Positions 20,969-28,711 of a DNA stretch of 32,492 nt are shown here, in pieces. This DNA is from Dialister sp. Lineage in GTDB: Bacteria; Bacillota; Negativicutes; Veillonellales; Dialisteraceae. Made by a program: the position numbers and the translations under genes. The first letter of the stretch is position 1. Each line of letters opens with the position of its first letter. Location: NCBI GenBank assembly GCA_022722495.1, contig JAIJLI010000007.1, positions 1-32,492 of the forward strand, written 5' to 3'. The notes under the pieces were generated by a model. It was given only the letters and a program-made list of their open reading frames with translations. It searched no databases and had not been told where the DNA came from.

Positions 20969-22135
20969 TTATTTTTTAAAAAGAACGTGCTGAAACTTTT
21001 GAATAACAGCATGATATAATGCATAATAAAAAGGTGTTTTATCCTTTGGATTATATGTATAATGACAATCACAATTTCTGAACTCACTCCACCACTTTCT
21101 CCAACTTACAAATTTATATCTAAGATTTTGACCAAAATCCTCAAATTCGGACATTGCCGTAAAAGGCTTTGTTCTTACAACAGCACTACTATAATCAATA
21201 TGTCCCTCTAAAGTAGATTTTGCCCACTGATATGGAAGATTAAGCCCTCCAAAAGTATAAGCATAACTCCATGTTGAATTTCTAAAATTTACCTCTAGAA
21301 AATACAAGTTCCCTTTTTTATCCACAAGGATTTCAACCTCAAAAATACCTGAGTAATGGACCTCTTTCAGAATATTCTGTACCTTTTCTACGAGTTTTGG
21401 ATTATTATGAGGTTCCATCAACATATATACTCCATAGCTTTTCGGTGTAAACCTTAGATAATCGGCAGTATAAGGCATCCAAATCTCATTACCACCATTA
21501 ATACTAAATCCATCGAAACAGATTTCATTTTTCTTCTCAATGAATTCCTGTACCAATAATTCATCTGCTTTAATTTGCTTATATGCTTCTTTAAGTTCAG
21601 CCTCAGTTTGACAAATAAACACATCATCTTTCCATCCACCTAAAGTAGACTTAGTTACTTTAGTAAATACAGGATAATTTAAAGATGTAGGCATTTGTCC
21701 TTTTTTAAGAGTTTCTCCTTTAGGCTTGTCTATACCACATTTTACAGCTAAATCACAGATATGATTTTTATCCATATAATAATTGATACGTCCCTCACAT
21801 CCTGCATTAAAAAAATAGAATTTATCTTTTAGCTTTTCATAATTTGCATCTAGAATACTTGCGCCATTGTCACTAGATGTAAATACAAAAGGCTTTTCAC
21901 GTTCATTACCATATACTGATAATAATAACTTTAAGCCTTCTTCCATCGTTTTAACACGATGCATTTTCTTTACATACTTACAATGTTTAATCAAAAAACT
22001 ATATTTTCCAGAAACTATTGGAATAGGAGTTATCCCTACTTCACCCAAACTCCTACATATACCAAGTGGATTATAATGGTCCTCACAAAGCAATATAAAT
22101 TTATGCTTTTTCAAATTTTCATTTATTTTTTCCAT
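20969..22135 (-). CDS. ATP-grasp ligase, carbamoyl-phosphate-synthase-like
   Basis: A 388-residue ATP-grasp enzyme. N-terminal Rossmann-like part: FILLCEDHYNPLGICRSLGE. The ATP-grasp core follows, with YPVFTKVTKSTLGGWKDDVF (ATP-binding lysine and glycine loop), ELLVQEFIEKKNEICFDGFS, and the metal-binding FEVEILVDKKGNLYFLEVNF with E and N ligands. ATP-grasp ligases join a carboxylate to an amine or thiol through an acyl phosphate. In polysaccharide loci they can attach amino acids to sugar acids. The next gene downstream is a permease of the amino-acid transporter fold, which suggests, but does not prove, decoration with an amino acid. The C-terminal ~80 residues (KFVSWRKWWSEF) are not part of the core. 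Confidence 0.8.
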   Translation of the reverse strand: MEKINENLKKHKFILLCEDHYNPLGICRSLGEVGITPIPIVSGKYSFLIKHCKYVKKMHRVKTMEEGLKLLLSVYGNEREKPFVFTSSDNGASILDANYEKLKDKFYFFNAGCEGRINYYMDKNHICDLAVKCGIDKPKGETLKKGQMPTSLNYPVFTKVTKSTLGGWKDDVFICQTEAELKEAYKQIKADELLVQEFIEKKNEICFDGFSINGGNEIWMPYTADYLRFTPKSYGVYMLMEPHNNPKLVEKVQNILKEVHYSGIFEVEILVDKKGNLYFLEVNFRNSTWSYAYTFGGLNLPYQWAKSTLEGHIDYSSAVVRTKPFTAMSEFEDFGQNLRYKFVSWRKWWSEFRNCDCHYTYNPKDKTPFYYALYHAVIQKFQHVLFKK

Positions 22136-22141
22136 TTTTAT

Positions 22142-23215
22142 TTATTTAAAATACCACAATTTCAAATCATTAACTATCATAAATGCTACCAGGATAAAAC
22201 CCAGATAACCATTCAAGCCATAGATTACATTCAACAATGGGCGATATGGCACAAAACATGCAATCATGCAGCCTACGATACCACCTACAATAATCAAAAT
22301 CTTATAAAGTTTTGTACCATCTGTTGAGATTACACGAATGCCAGTCCAAAGTAAAGGACATGCAGAAGTGTAGATACCAAAGAAGATGATAACAGTGAAA
22401 ACTGTTGCAAGAAGAGGATGAATGCTCTTTGCCAAAACCAACGCAGGAATACCAACATTCCAGGTGGAATCAATATTGGCAATCAAAGCAACACAGCAAA
22501 CAGCTGCGGCAGCAAAGATGGCGAGAGTAGAAAGCAACATACCCATATTCACTTCCTTCTTGTCATGGTTAGCACCAATCTTACTCAAGAAGGCAGCAAA
22601 CCACAATATGACAAATCCGCCATACGAAGCACCAGAAGCAAATGGATTACCATCTCCTACCTGAGTAATCTCATACTTACCGCTATCTACGGCTTGCAAT
22701 CCTTCCGTAAAATGAGGGAAACCGCTAACAGCAGTCCAGATTGCGACAAAGATAATGAGTACTACAATAATAGGACCGAAGATACCCAATGTCTTGACAA
22801 TACGATTCAAGCCAAATACAGCAGTTACGATGACCAATGCTGCAAGTATAGCTGCACCAACGCCATTAGGCAATCCCCACTGCTCCATAGCAGTAGAATT
22901 GGCACCTCCACACATTACCACAAAGCTCATATAGCAGAATAAGGCTGAGAAATAATCGAAAAATTTGCCGATATATTTTCCGCAATATGCCTTATAAATA
23001 TCTCCATTATGCTTTACATGCAAACGATGACCATTTGATATGAACGAGAGATTGGTATATACATATATTATAGCACATACTGCTATTACGACCCAGAACT
23101 CACTACCATAAGATGCCTCGTATTGCATCACCTCTTGCATTGTCGCAAAACCGGCACCAATATAGAATGCTATACAAGCACCACAAAACTGTAAGATTCT
23201 CTTAAATTTATCCAT
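22142..23215 (-). CDS. YkvI-like inner-membrane permease (LeuT/APC fold)
   Basis: A 357-residue membrane protein with about ten helices, resembling the YkvI family of putative amino-acid-type transporters. Helix 1 carries AFYIGAGFATMQEVMQYEA, with the unwound GAGFA stretch typical of LeuT-fold transporters. Other helices include FFDYFSALFCYMSFVVMCGG, VGAAILAALVIVTAVFGL, IVVLIIFVAIWTAVSGF, FVILWFAAFLSKIGANHDK and VFTVIIFFGIYTSACPLLW. It is not a Wzx-type flippase (no MATE or PST pattern). It lies between an outer-membrane barrel gene and an ATP-grasp gene, with gaps of only 5-6 bases. Substrate is unknown; an amino acid or small polar compound for polymer decoration is possible. Confidence 0.78.
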   Translation of the reverse strand: MDKFKRILQFCGACIAFYIGAGFATMQEVMQYEASYGSEFWVVIAVCAIIYVYTNLSFISNGHRLHVKHNGDIYKAYCGKYIGKFFDYFSALFCYMSFVVMCGGANSTAMEQWGLPNGVGAAILAALVIVTAVFGLNRIVKTLGIFGPIIVVLIIFVAIWTAVSGFPHFTEGLQAVDSGKYEITQVGDGNPFASGASYGGFVILWFAAFLSKIGANHDKKEVNMGMLLSTLAIFAAAAVCCVALIANIDSTWNVGIPALVLAKSIHPLLATVFTVIIFFGIYTSACPLLWTGIRVISTDGTKLYKILIIVGGIVGCMIACFVPYRPLLNVIYGLNGYLGFILVAFMIVNDLKLWYFK

Positions 23216-23220
23216 TATAC

Positions 23221-23886
23221 TTATTTGTTACTGAAAGCAAATTCAACGGCTAATACAAATCGTGGTTGTTTGGTAAGAATATCATTTGCCCAGGCATAAA
23301 GATTGATATTCTTATGAGAATAATAACATCCCATAGACAAATCCACATCCTGATCAAACTTCCAGGAATGAATAGCACCTACCATAGGAGTAATGCTGTT
23401 TCCCTTGCCTGGAAGATCAAAAGTATGACCGATATAGCTCCATTGCTTTGCGGAAGTTAATTCATCCTCATTATTCTCCAACCAGGTATCGGTTACATAA
23501 AACCATTTGCCATCATTCGTAATATTACCATTGATGTAAAGAGCCGATGTTAAATAACTGAACTTGTGATGATCATTCAGATCAAAAGAAGGGGTCAACT
23601 GTGCACCAATCTTCAAATAATCATTTATCTTTGTTCCACCTCTTACGATATAACCGATATAATTAGCAGCACCATTGGTATATAAGTCAACACCAGTTTG
23701 AAAATGGTTACCAATACCATATTGCAAGGTAGAATACGTTTCCCAAGTATCAGCCTTGGCTCTATATTTCATGGAAGAATAACCATATAGTTTCTGGTCA
23801 CCAACAGTAGTTCCAAAATTAGGAATCTGCGAAAAGGCACTGATGCTCAATACAAGCATCAGCGCTACGAATAAAAATCTCTTCAT
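23221..23886 (-). CDS. Outer-membrane beta-barrel-like secreted protein
   Basis: A 221-residue exported protein. The N-terminus MKRFLFVALMLVLSISAFSQ is a clear signal peptide with cleavage probably after SAFS or AFSQ. The mature part alternates polar and aromatic residues in short strands ending in aromatics (YGYSSMKYRAKADTWETYS, HFQTGVDLYTNGAANYIGYI, YLKIGAQLTPSFDLNDH, VDLSMGCYYSHKNINLYAW) and finishes with FVLAVEFAFSNK, a terminal strand with an aromatic as for outer-membrane barrels. It should form a small barrel of 8-10 strands. Downstream are the permease and the ATP-grasp genes. No family name is recognised. A role as an outer-membrane pore for the same substrate is a guess. Confidence 0.7.
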   Translation of the reverse strand: MKRFLFVALMLVLSISAFSQIPNFGTTVGDQKLYGYSSMKYRAKADTWETYSTLQYGIGNHFQTGVDLYTNGAANYIGYIVRGGTKINDYLKIGAQLTPSFDLNDHHKFSYLTSALYINGNITNDGKWFYVTDTWLENNEDELTSAKQWSYIGHTFDLPGKGNSITPMVGAIHSWKFDQDVDLSMGCYYSHKNINLYAWANDILTKQPRFVLAVEFAFSNK

Positions 23887-24020
23887 CTATAATACCATAT
23901 TCTTAAGTTATCTTCAACTATCGTATTTGTTGAAAAAATAATTCCTTTTATACCATGGGGGAACTGTACATTTTCCCAATCTTGCAGCATGATGGAATAT
24001 CGCTACCAGATAGTTTGATA

Positions 24021-24063
24021 TACATTCTAAAAATCAATTTTAATAAAGGATTTTTAGAATGTA
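24021..24063. repeat. Perfect 15-bp inverted repeat, probable intergenic terminator
   Basis: Arms at 24021-24035 and 24049-24063 are perfectly complementary (TACATTCTAAAAATC and GATTTTTAGAATGTA) with a 13-base AT-rich loop. It lies in the 209-base gap (23887-24095) between the KdsC-like gene and the outer-membrane protein gene, about 33 bases after the KdsC-like stop. It could end transcription of the ulosonate genes, or be a binding site or scar of a small element. Nothing else is seen in this gap. Confidence 0.55.
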
Positions 24064-24095
24064 CCAAACCATTAAATCCGCTCCAAGCCATAACT

Positions 24096-24560
24096 TTAGA
24101 ACACCTTTAAAATCTGCTTAACAAAATCACGTAAAGCACCTTGACCGCCATTATATTTACATACATAATTAACTAAAGGCTTTATAGATTCTTCTGCATC
24201 ATTAGGACAAGCTGTATAGCCACATACTTTAATACAATCCATATCATTAAAGTCATCGCCTATATATGCAACTTCATCTATGGTTCCATTGTATTTAGCC
24301 AAAATCTCATTCAATTTAGCTAACTTATCGTTAACCCCTTGATGGCATTCTGTTATTTTCAGCTCTGCAGCTCGTGTAGAAACGATTTCAGATTTTCGGC
24401 CAGTAATTATAATAGGGACAATTCCAATTTGGTCTAGAGTATATATGGTATAGCCATCTTTGATATCAAAAGCCTTGAATAATTCTCCGTTGGCAGACAT
24501 GTAGATTTTACCATCAGTCAAAGTTCCATCTACGTCCATTACTAAATATTTGATTTTCAT
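24096..24560 (-). CDS. KdsC-like HAD phosphatase
   Basis: A 154-residue C0-type haloacid dehalogenase phosphatase of the KdsC family, which dephosphorylates Kdo-8-phosphate or similar 2-keto-3-deoxy sugar phosphates. Motif I MDVDGTLTDGKIYMS has the nucleophile D9 and acid D11; motif II is IIITGRKSEIV; the lysine motif is VNDKLAKL; motif III/IV is VAYIGDDFNDMDCI. The family tail KYNGGQGALRDFVKQIL is complete. The start overlaps the aldolase stop as ATGA. Since chromosomal kdsC for lipopolysaccharide is normally elsewhere, this copy probably serves a special sugar acid made by the aldolase next to it. Confidence 0.88.
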   Translation of the reverse strand: MKIKYLVMDVDGTLTDGKIYMSANGELFKAFDIKDGYTIYTLDQIGIVPIIITGRKSEIVSTRAAELKITECHQGVNDKLAKLNEILAKYNGTIDEVAYIGDDFNDMDCIKVCGYTACPNDAEESIKPLVNYVCKYNGGQGALRDFVKQILKVF

Positions 24561-26182
24561 TTTTCTAAAATGTTACTAAATATACTAGGTGTCAAGAACT
24601 TAATATGTGATGTTTCATCAAGAGAATCAGCATATTTCTTTAAAAGTTTAGAAATAGCTTTATTAATTTCATCATACTTTGAACTAAAACGAACCTCCTT
24701 GTAATTATTTTCATTGAAATAACTACCCTGTTCTTTGAAACCATCAAAACCAGCTATAGCAAATGATGTAATACCAATACGTTGCAAAACCTTAAGCAAC
24801 ATTAAAGAGGTATTATCAGAATATTCTTCAGTTCTATCTATATATGAATCATAATTAACCACTAAATCCTCTTTATTGTCAGTAGCTACATTAGAAGTCA
24901 CAACAGATTTCACATCAAGACACAGTTCTTTATATTTATCATATCTCTTCTTACTTCCCCAGAAAGTAATATAATCAGAAGTTTGATATTCCTTATCTAT
25001 AAAGTTCACAAGAATAACTTTTGCATTGTTATCCTCTATATATTGTGAAATTATATTCTTGTATTCGACAATAGAGCTACCAGGCATAATCAAAAGAATA
25101 TTTCGTCCTTCCAACTGCTTCTTTAGATTCTCCAAGGCAACAGAATCATCAACTTTGGTATTATTATACTCTTGATAAAGACGCTGTATATTATCATAAT
25201 CATAACTCATACGCTTTTGAGGATCAATCATACTGATAATATACTTGATGTCTTTAGTCGCCAATCTAAATTTCTCGGTAAGATACAGAATATTGTTTGG
25301 ATGCGACTTATAAATACCAGCCATAAGAGCAGGAACAGAGTAGCCCCACTTATATTGCAACTGATATGGATGAATATAATCATCTATCAAATCTAAGATT
25401 GCATCAAAATTGTAATCAAAATTGCGCTTACGTACAAGATAATCAACAATCAACTCAGTATTTAAGTTACCTGCAACCTTGCCCATACCATGAAGAGTTC
25501 CATCTATAAGAATATCTCTTTTACCATTACTCAATCGTATAATTTCTTGAGCAAAGGCAAAGGATAACTGATAGTTATTGTGAGAATGAAAATCTATTGC
25601 AATATCTTCATCAAGGTTATGGTCAACCATTGTATATATGCGATCTACATCATCCATATACATAGCTCCATAAGTATCAACAATTCCAAAACCATCAGGA
25701 TGAATCTGATTCACAAAATCTAAAATATCCAAGAGTTCTCTATCTGTATATCCCAAAGTATTAACTCCTTGAATATACAACATATAACCCTTTTCTTTTA
25801 CTTCCTTAAGATGCTTAACAATTTCATCCTTGTGATGAAGAAAACTATCCTTTTTCCAGCCTACACGAATTCCATCAATAGATGTCCCATCATATGGTTT
25901 CAATGTACTCCAATCAAAAAGTTCATAGTCAACAAAAGCTACATACTTAGTACCCTTCGTTTTATCAACAAAAGGGCGAATCTGATCTACGTCTGTAAAA
26001 AAGGTAGAATTACCCTTATATTCTACCTTTTTAGGATCTCTAAGAAAACCAATTTCGATTACGTCAATATTAGCACTAGCTAAACGATGAGAAATATCTT
26101 TGATTTCATGATCAGGAAAGGCGCAATTGATAATTCTACCACCATCGCGCAACGTACAATCTAATATTTTAATATTCTTCAT
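24557..26182 (-). CDS. DRE-TIM (HMGL-like) aldolase with extra C-terminal domain
   Basis: A 541-residue protein. The first ~300 residues are a DRE-TIM metallo-aldolase/lyase barrel: LDCTLRDGGRIINCAF (motif DCTLRDGG at residues 8-15), VIEIGFLRDP, GFGIVDTYGAMY, DFHSHNNYQLSFA near residue 197 (metal-binding HSHNN), and LIDGTLHGMGKVAGNLNTEL. This resembles pyruvate-using 4-hydroxy-2-oxovalerate aldolase enzymes, which link pyruvate and an aldehyde. The last ~200 residues (from about NILLIMPGSSIVEYKN) form a Rossmann-like domain of unknown role. Between a KdsB-like and a KdsC-like gene, it plausibly makes the carbon skeleton of a 2-keto-3-deoxy sugar acid, in place of the usual KdsA or NeuB synthase, which is not seen here. 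That step is an inference. Confidence 0.75.
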   Translation of the reverse strand: MKNIKILDCTLRDGGRIINCAFPDHEIKDISHRLASANIDVIEIGFLRDPKKVEYKGNSTFFTDVDQIRPFVDKTKGTKYVAFVDYELFDWSTLKPYDGTSIDGIRVGWKKDSFLHHKDEIVKHLKEVKEKGYMLYIQGVNTLGYTDRELLDILDFVNQIHPDGFGIVDTYGAMYMDDVDRIYTMVDHNLDEDIAIDFHSHNNYQLSFAFAQEIIRLSNGKRDILIDGTLHGMGKVAGNLNTELIVDYLVRKRNFDYNFDAILDLIDDYIHPYQLQYKWGYSVPALMAGIYKSHPNNILYLTEKFRLATKDIKYIISMIDPQKRMSYDYDNIQRLYQEYNNTKVDDSVALENLKKQLEGRNILLIMPGSSIVEYKNIISQYIEDNNAKVILVNFIDKEYQTSDYITFWGSKKRYDKYKELCLDVKSVVTSNVATDNKEDLVVNYDSYIDRTEEYSDNTSLMLLKVLQRIGITSFAIAGFDGFKEQGSYFNENNYKEVRFSSKYDEINKAISKLLKKYADSLDETSHIKFLTPSIFSNILEK

Positions 26183-26186
26183 ATTT

Positions 26187-26930
26187 CTAAATTTGATGAT
26201 TCTTTAATTTATCAGCAATAATACCTCTAACTTTTTCCAAATCATTTTTTGTATCAACAGAAAGAGATTCTGACTCAATTTTCTTGTAAAAGATTGGAAC
26301 GTTGTTTTCCAAAAAACGAAGATGATCAATATCCTCAATCTTTTCCATCTCACCCATCGGAGCATGGGCAAAGAAATCAAGAGCTAACTTGTTAAAACAC
26401 TCTATTCCAATCGCCTTCTTATACTTAAAGAAAAGAGAGCCTTTTGGACTAGGAATAGGCAATCTTGACTGATACATACATCTGCCATCTACACCCAGCA
26501 CAATCTTAACATTTGCAATGTCTATCAATTCTGCAGGATCTTTAATTTCTCTATAAACGCTACCAAAATAAGGCTTGTCTGACACAACTTCATTTGGCAA
26601 AGCAGCCTTAATATTCTCAGGAAGAATTAAAGGTTCATCACCATTAATACTAACATAATAATCTGCCTCTATTATGTTAGTCACCTCCCAGATTCTATGT
26701 ATATGATTAGGAGCAGTATTGCTTGTCATAACATACTTCATGCCATACTCTTTACAGCAATCAGCAATACGCTCATCATCAGTAGCAACAAATACATCTG
26801 CAAACTCTTCTACCTTTTTTGCCTGATTATAAGCCCACCAGACCATAGGCTTACCACAAATATCAGCCAAAGGCTTGCCCGGAAGTCTAGAAGACTGGTA
26901 ACGGGCAGGAATAACACCAATAATTTTCAT
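26187..26930 (-). CDS. KdsB-like CMP-ulosonate cytidylyltransferase
   Basis: A 247-residue nucleotidyltransferase that activates a 2-keto sugar acid with CTP. The signature IGVIPARYQSSRLPGKPL is at residues 3-20, followed by ICGKPMVWWAYNQAKK, VFVATDDERIADC, YVMTSNTAPNHIHRIWEV, YVSINGDEPLI, and MYQSRLPIP. These are the family positions for binding CTP and Mg. It resembles CMP-Kdo synthetase but is embedded in a polysaccharide locus with its own aldolase and phosphatase, so its substrate is likely a locus-specific ulosonic acid. The next gene downstream starts after 4 bases. Confidence 0.88.
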   Translation of the reverse strand: MKIIGVIPARYQSSRLPGKPLADICGKPMVWWAYNQAKKVEEFADVFVATDDERIADCCKEYGMKYVMTSNTAPNHIHRIWEVTNIIEADYYVSINGDEPLILPENIKAALPNEVVSDKPYFGSVYREIKDPAELIDIANVKIVLGVDGRCMYQSRLPIPSPKGSLFFKYKKAIGIECFNKLALDFFAHAPMGEMEKIEDIDHLRFLENNVPIFYKKIESESLSVDTKNDLEKVRGIIADKLKNHQI

Positions 26931-26957
26931 TGTATTATATATTTTAATTAAAAAAAA

Positions 26958-27755
26958 TTATTTAAATAACGAATCAAAATCTACTCTTTCAAAAGCCTCT
27001 AATGCACCTCCTCTAGTTGCATTATAAATTCTAAAGCCATGTTCTTTGGAATATTTCTCAGCAAACTCAAACGCAACTTTCATCTCCCAAGTAGGATTTG
27101 GTTTGATATGACTTTGAGTATCCATATCTTTACCATAAAAATGATTTTGCCCAGAATTATTATAATATATAGACCCATCACGATTAAGATTTACAGCATA
27201 AGACATATCACAACCAATCAAATAAATCTCGGAACATCCTATATGTCGCGCCCATTCAAAAGTTTCATAAGTTGTACAAGCTATAGAATAATAATAATCA
27301 GTTACATCTTCTGTAAATTTTGGATTATCTAATAAACTTCTTGAATTCTTTATTTTAACAAAGACTTTATTTCCTTTAAAACGAAGAGAACGCAAATAGT
27401 TTATATCCCAAAATATTTTCAGACCAGCTTCACAATTACGCACTATTGCATTTTTCTTTTTATAAGCACCATCCTCTGTTAGAAAAAGAAAATCTGGTCT
27501 CCATTTTGTTTTTGGATAAATTCTTGCTATAATGTTAATGCCTATTGATAAATCTCCATTTTTATGGATTTTATCTAAATCTTCAGGACGTAAACTTGGT
27601 CCATTACATACAATAAAACAACGTTTACCAGAACAACTATTTTTTAGTTGCTTTATTTTTTGCACATTACAAGAACGACGCCCTAATAAATAATAAGGAA
27701 CAATATTAAAAAACGTCAAGAACCAACGATAAATCAACAATAAAAAATCTTTCAT
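26958..27755 (-). CDS. DUF115 / CST-like (GT42-fold) protein, possible CMP-sugar transferase
   Basis: A 265-residue protein with the DUF115/MptE-like pattern, which shares its fold with GT42 sialyltransferases. The N-terminal nucleotide loop is KRCFIVCNGPSLRPEDLDK, followed by LSIGINIIARIYPKTKWRPD and later YYSIACTTYETFEWARHIGC, then SEIYLIGCDMSYAVN and a histidine-containing QNHFYGKDMD. The NGPSL loop and the GC..IYLIGCD segment are the ones shared with CstI/CstII. Because a CMP-ulosonate synthetase is encoded just downstream in the operon, this is a candidate for the transferase that uses the CMP-sugar. No motif proves transferase activity; the other possibility is a non-transferase DUF115 protein. 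A short hydrophobic N-terminus (FLLLIYRWFLTFFNIVPYY) may anchor it. Confidence 0.6.
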   Translation of the reverse strand: MKDFLLLIYRWFLTFFNIVPYYLLGRRSCNVQKIKQLKNSCSGKRCFIVCNGPSLRPEDLDKIHKNGDLSIGINIIARIYPKTKWRPDFLFLTEDGAYKKKNAIVRNCEAGLKIFWDINYLRSLRFKGNKVFVKIKNSRSLLDNPKFTEDVTDYYYSIACTTYETFEWARHIGCSEIYLIGCDMSYAVNLNRDGSIYYNNSGQNHFYGKDMDTQSHIKPNPTWEMKVAFEFAEKYSKEHGFRIYNATRGGALEAFERVDFDSLFK

Positions 27756-27756
27756 A

Positions 27757-28710
27757 TCACAAAACTTTTATAATTCTAAATGCTTTAACTAATATTTTTT
27801 TTACCGCAACTGGAGCCTTAAGATTTTGAATTAATAATAATAATTGCTTAACTAAAGTAAATTTAATACTAATCATACCAAAGCTTGATTTTGGCAACCT
27901 ATCAAAAATTGCTTTAATTTCACAACTATTATATATCTTACTCTGAATAGGACCAGAATACGATTTTAAACGATCAATAACAAAAATATCCCTAATATAT
28001 CTGAAACTCAAAGGACTCAATACCTGTAAAGCATAGTCTTCATATTTAATTTTATTATCAAAATAATCCCGATCAGTTCTTTGAGTAATAGAACCTTCAT
28101 TACATTCATAATGATAATAAGCCTTATGTAGATTAATGACTTTACATTGATAAGTTGTGAGTATTTTAAACAGCAACAATTGATCTTCACAGAAAGTCAA
28201 ATCTGTATTGAATTTTATATTTTGGTATAAATTACGACGTATGAGTTTATGCCACAAAGAACCGAAGACTTCGCCTTTAATGATTTTCTCCAGTAGTTCT
28301 TCTGATGTTGTACAATCAACCTGTCTAACATATGTTTGCCCATGCTTAGTATTATAATAATAATCAGAAACCAGGATATCGGCATCACTTATTTCATTCA
28401 TCATATCGCTCAACATATTTGACTCTATCCAATCATCAGAATCAATATGAATGACATACTCCCCTGTGGCTAAAGACACGCCAAGCTGTCGTGCAGAAGC
28501 AACTCCTGCATTTTCCGTATGAACAACCCTAAACCTATTATCCCTTAAAGAATAGCTGTCGCAAATTTTACCAGAATTATCAATACTTCCATCATCGACA
28601 ATTATAACTTCATAATCACAATAAGTCTGCTTTAGAATTGAATCTAAACACCTATATATAGTACTTTCAGCATTATATACAGGTAATATAAATGTAACCA
28701 AACTATTCAT
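27757..28710 (-). CDS. GT2 family glycosyltransferase
   Basis: A 317-residue inverting glycosyltransferase with a GT-A fold. The start VTFILPVYNAESTIYRCLDS leads to YEVIIVDDGSIDNSGKICD, then AGVASARQLGVSLATGEYVI, and the metal-binding HIDSDDWIE (DxD) near residue 92. The later FCEDQLLLFKIL segment is the usual acidic acceptor/base region (ED). The remainder is helical and basic (LKAPVAVKKILVKAF), likely membrane-associated. It starts 1 base after the polymerase gene and is followed 1 base later by the DUF115-like gene. It would add one sugar to the lipid-linked repeat unit on the cytoplasmic side. Confidence 0.9.
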   Translation of the reverse strand: MNSLVTFILPVYNAESTIYRCLDSILKQTYCDYEVIIVDDGSIDNSGKICDSYSLRDNRFRVVHTENAGVASARQLGVSLATGEYVIHIDSDDWIESNMLSDMMNEISDADILVSDYYYNTKHGQTYVRQVDCTTSEELLEKIIKGEVFGSLWHKLIRRNLYQNIKFNTDLTFCEDQLLLFKILTTYQCKVINLHKAYYHYECNEGSITQRTDRDYFDNKIKYEDYALQVLSPLSFRYIRDIFVIDRLKSYSGPIQSKIYNSCEIKAIFDRLPKSSFGMISIKFTLVKQLLLLIQNLKAPVAVKKILVKAFRIIKVL

Positions 28711-28711
28711 C

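Noticed and set aside
22142..23215. Calling the membrane protein a Wzx flippase.
   Set aside because: The helix 1 pattern (GAGFA) and overall sequence match the YkvI/LeuT-type fold and not MATE/PST flippases; no flippase is visible in the window.
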